A stretch of DNA of 5,046 bases, taken from contig MFSY01000008.1 in assembly GCA_001785175.1 (NCBI GenBank), positions 1 to 5,046 of the forward strand, read 5' to 3'. Positions 4,897 through 5,046 of the stretch are shown here, piece by piece. The DNA is from Candidatus Muproteobacteria bacterium RIFCSPHIGHO2_01_FULL_65_16. Lineage in GTDB: Bacteria; Pseudomonadota; Gammaproteobacteria; Acidiferrobacterales; Sulfurifustaceae. The notes beneath the pieces were generated by a model. It did not search any database, had not been told where the DNA came from, and saw only the letters and a program-made list of their open reading frames with translations. Numbering within the stretch: position 1 is the first letter of the stretch; every line of letters starts with the position of its first letter. The translations under genes were made by a program, and so were the position numbers.

Positions 4897-5046
4897 TGAG
4901 CAGCACCGGTTTTGCTGCTCGCGCCCCAAGGGCTCGCTGAACACCGAAAGGCTACAGCAGCACAGGTCCGAGATGTGTGCTTTGCTTGGGTCCCCGTATG
5001 GCGCGCCCGCGCACCGCAAGGTTCCGGGCAAGCGCCCCGAAGGGGG
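4897..5046. repeat. Non-coding GC-rich tail, probable dispersed repeat, cut by window end
   Basis: GAGCAGCA (4898-4905) and TGCTGCTC (4913-4920) form a perfect 8-bp hairpin around CCGGTTT. The rest is GC-rich, and the last bases GCGCCCCGAAGGGGG make another small hairpin (CCCC-GAA-GGGG). Two frames stay open to the edge, but neither has a credible start with an RBS nor residues like a secretin. The texture is that of a dispersed proteobacterial repeat. Whether it is one needs a genome comparison. Confidence 0.35.

Noticed and set aside
4896..4940. Short ORF starting ATG at 4896 (14 codons, MSSTGFAARAPRAR)
   Set aside because: No RBS, overlaps the MITE target duplication and a hairpin, very short and Arg/Ala-rich as expected from GC-rich non-coding DNA.
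4900..5046. Two plus-strand frames open to the window end, possibly a truncated secretin or other gene
   Set aside because: Neither has a credible start with RBS, a signal peptide or secretin-like residues; the DNA looks like a dispersed repeat.

Overview
The window is very GC-rich, with dense coding on one strand, G/C-ending codons and short overlaps between genes. It also carries several families of dispersed palindromic repeats typical of high-GC Proteobacteria. A beta- or gammaproteobacterium is the best guess; no marker gene here fixes the taxon.

Layout. Positions 1-150 hold a perfect 16-bp inverted repeat, further small hairpins and the leader of the first gene. Positions 151-4677 hold five plus-strand genes. 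They encode a GspE/PilB-family assembly ATPase, a PilM-like actin-fold protein, a PilN-like protein, a PilO/GspM-like protein and a PilP/GspC-like protein. Genes 1/2, 3/4 and 4/5 overlap. Genes 2 and 3 are separated by a 172-bp gap made almost entirely of a palindromic MITE-like element. Positions 4678-5046 hold no supported gene. This tail is a pile of repeats: a GCAGAG-type remnant, seven copies of a 7-bp repeat, a 130-bp IS5-like MITE with a CTAA target duplication, then a GC-rich stretch with a hairpin that looks like part of another dispersed repeat.

How the genes work together. The set matches the inner-membrane platform of a type II secretion or type IV pilus-like machine. GspE hydrolyses ATP in the cytoplasm and docks on the PilM-like protein. 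That protein should bind the short cytoplasmic tail of the PilN-like protein, which pairs in the periplasm with the PilO/GspM-like protein. The PilP/GspC-like protein links the platform to an outer-membrane secretin. In classical T2SS the PilM and PilN parts are fused as GspL, but here they are separate genes. The secretin (GspD), the GspF platform protein and the pseudopilins are not in the window.

The most interesting signal is the gene 2/gene 3 gap. Removing the element and one copy of a flanking 5-bp duplication (ATAAT) rebuilds a tight TGA-TA-ATG junction with a good ribosome binding site. This implies that a small mobile element split a formerly coupled operon.
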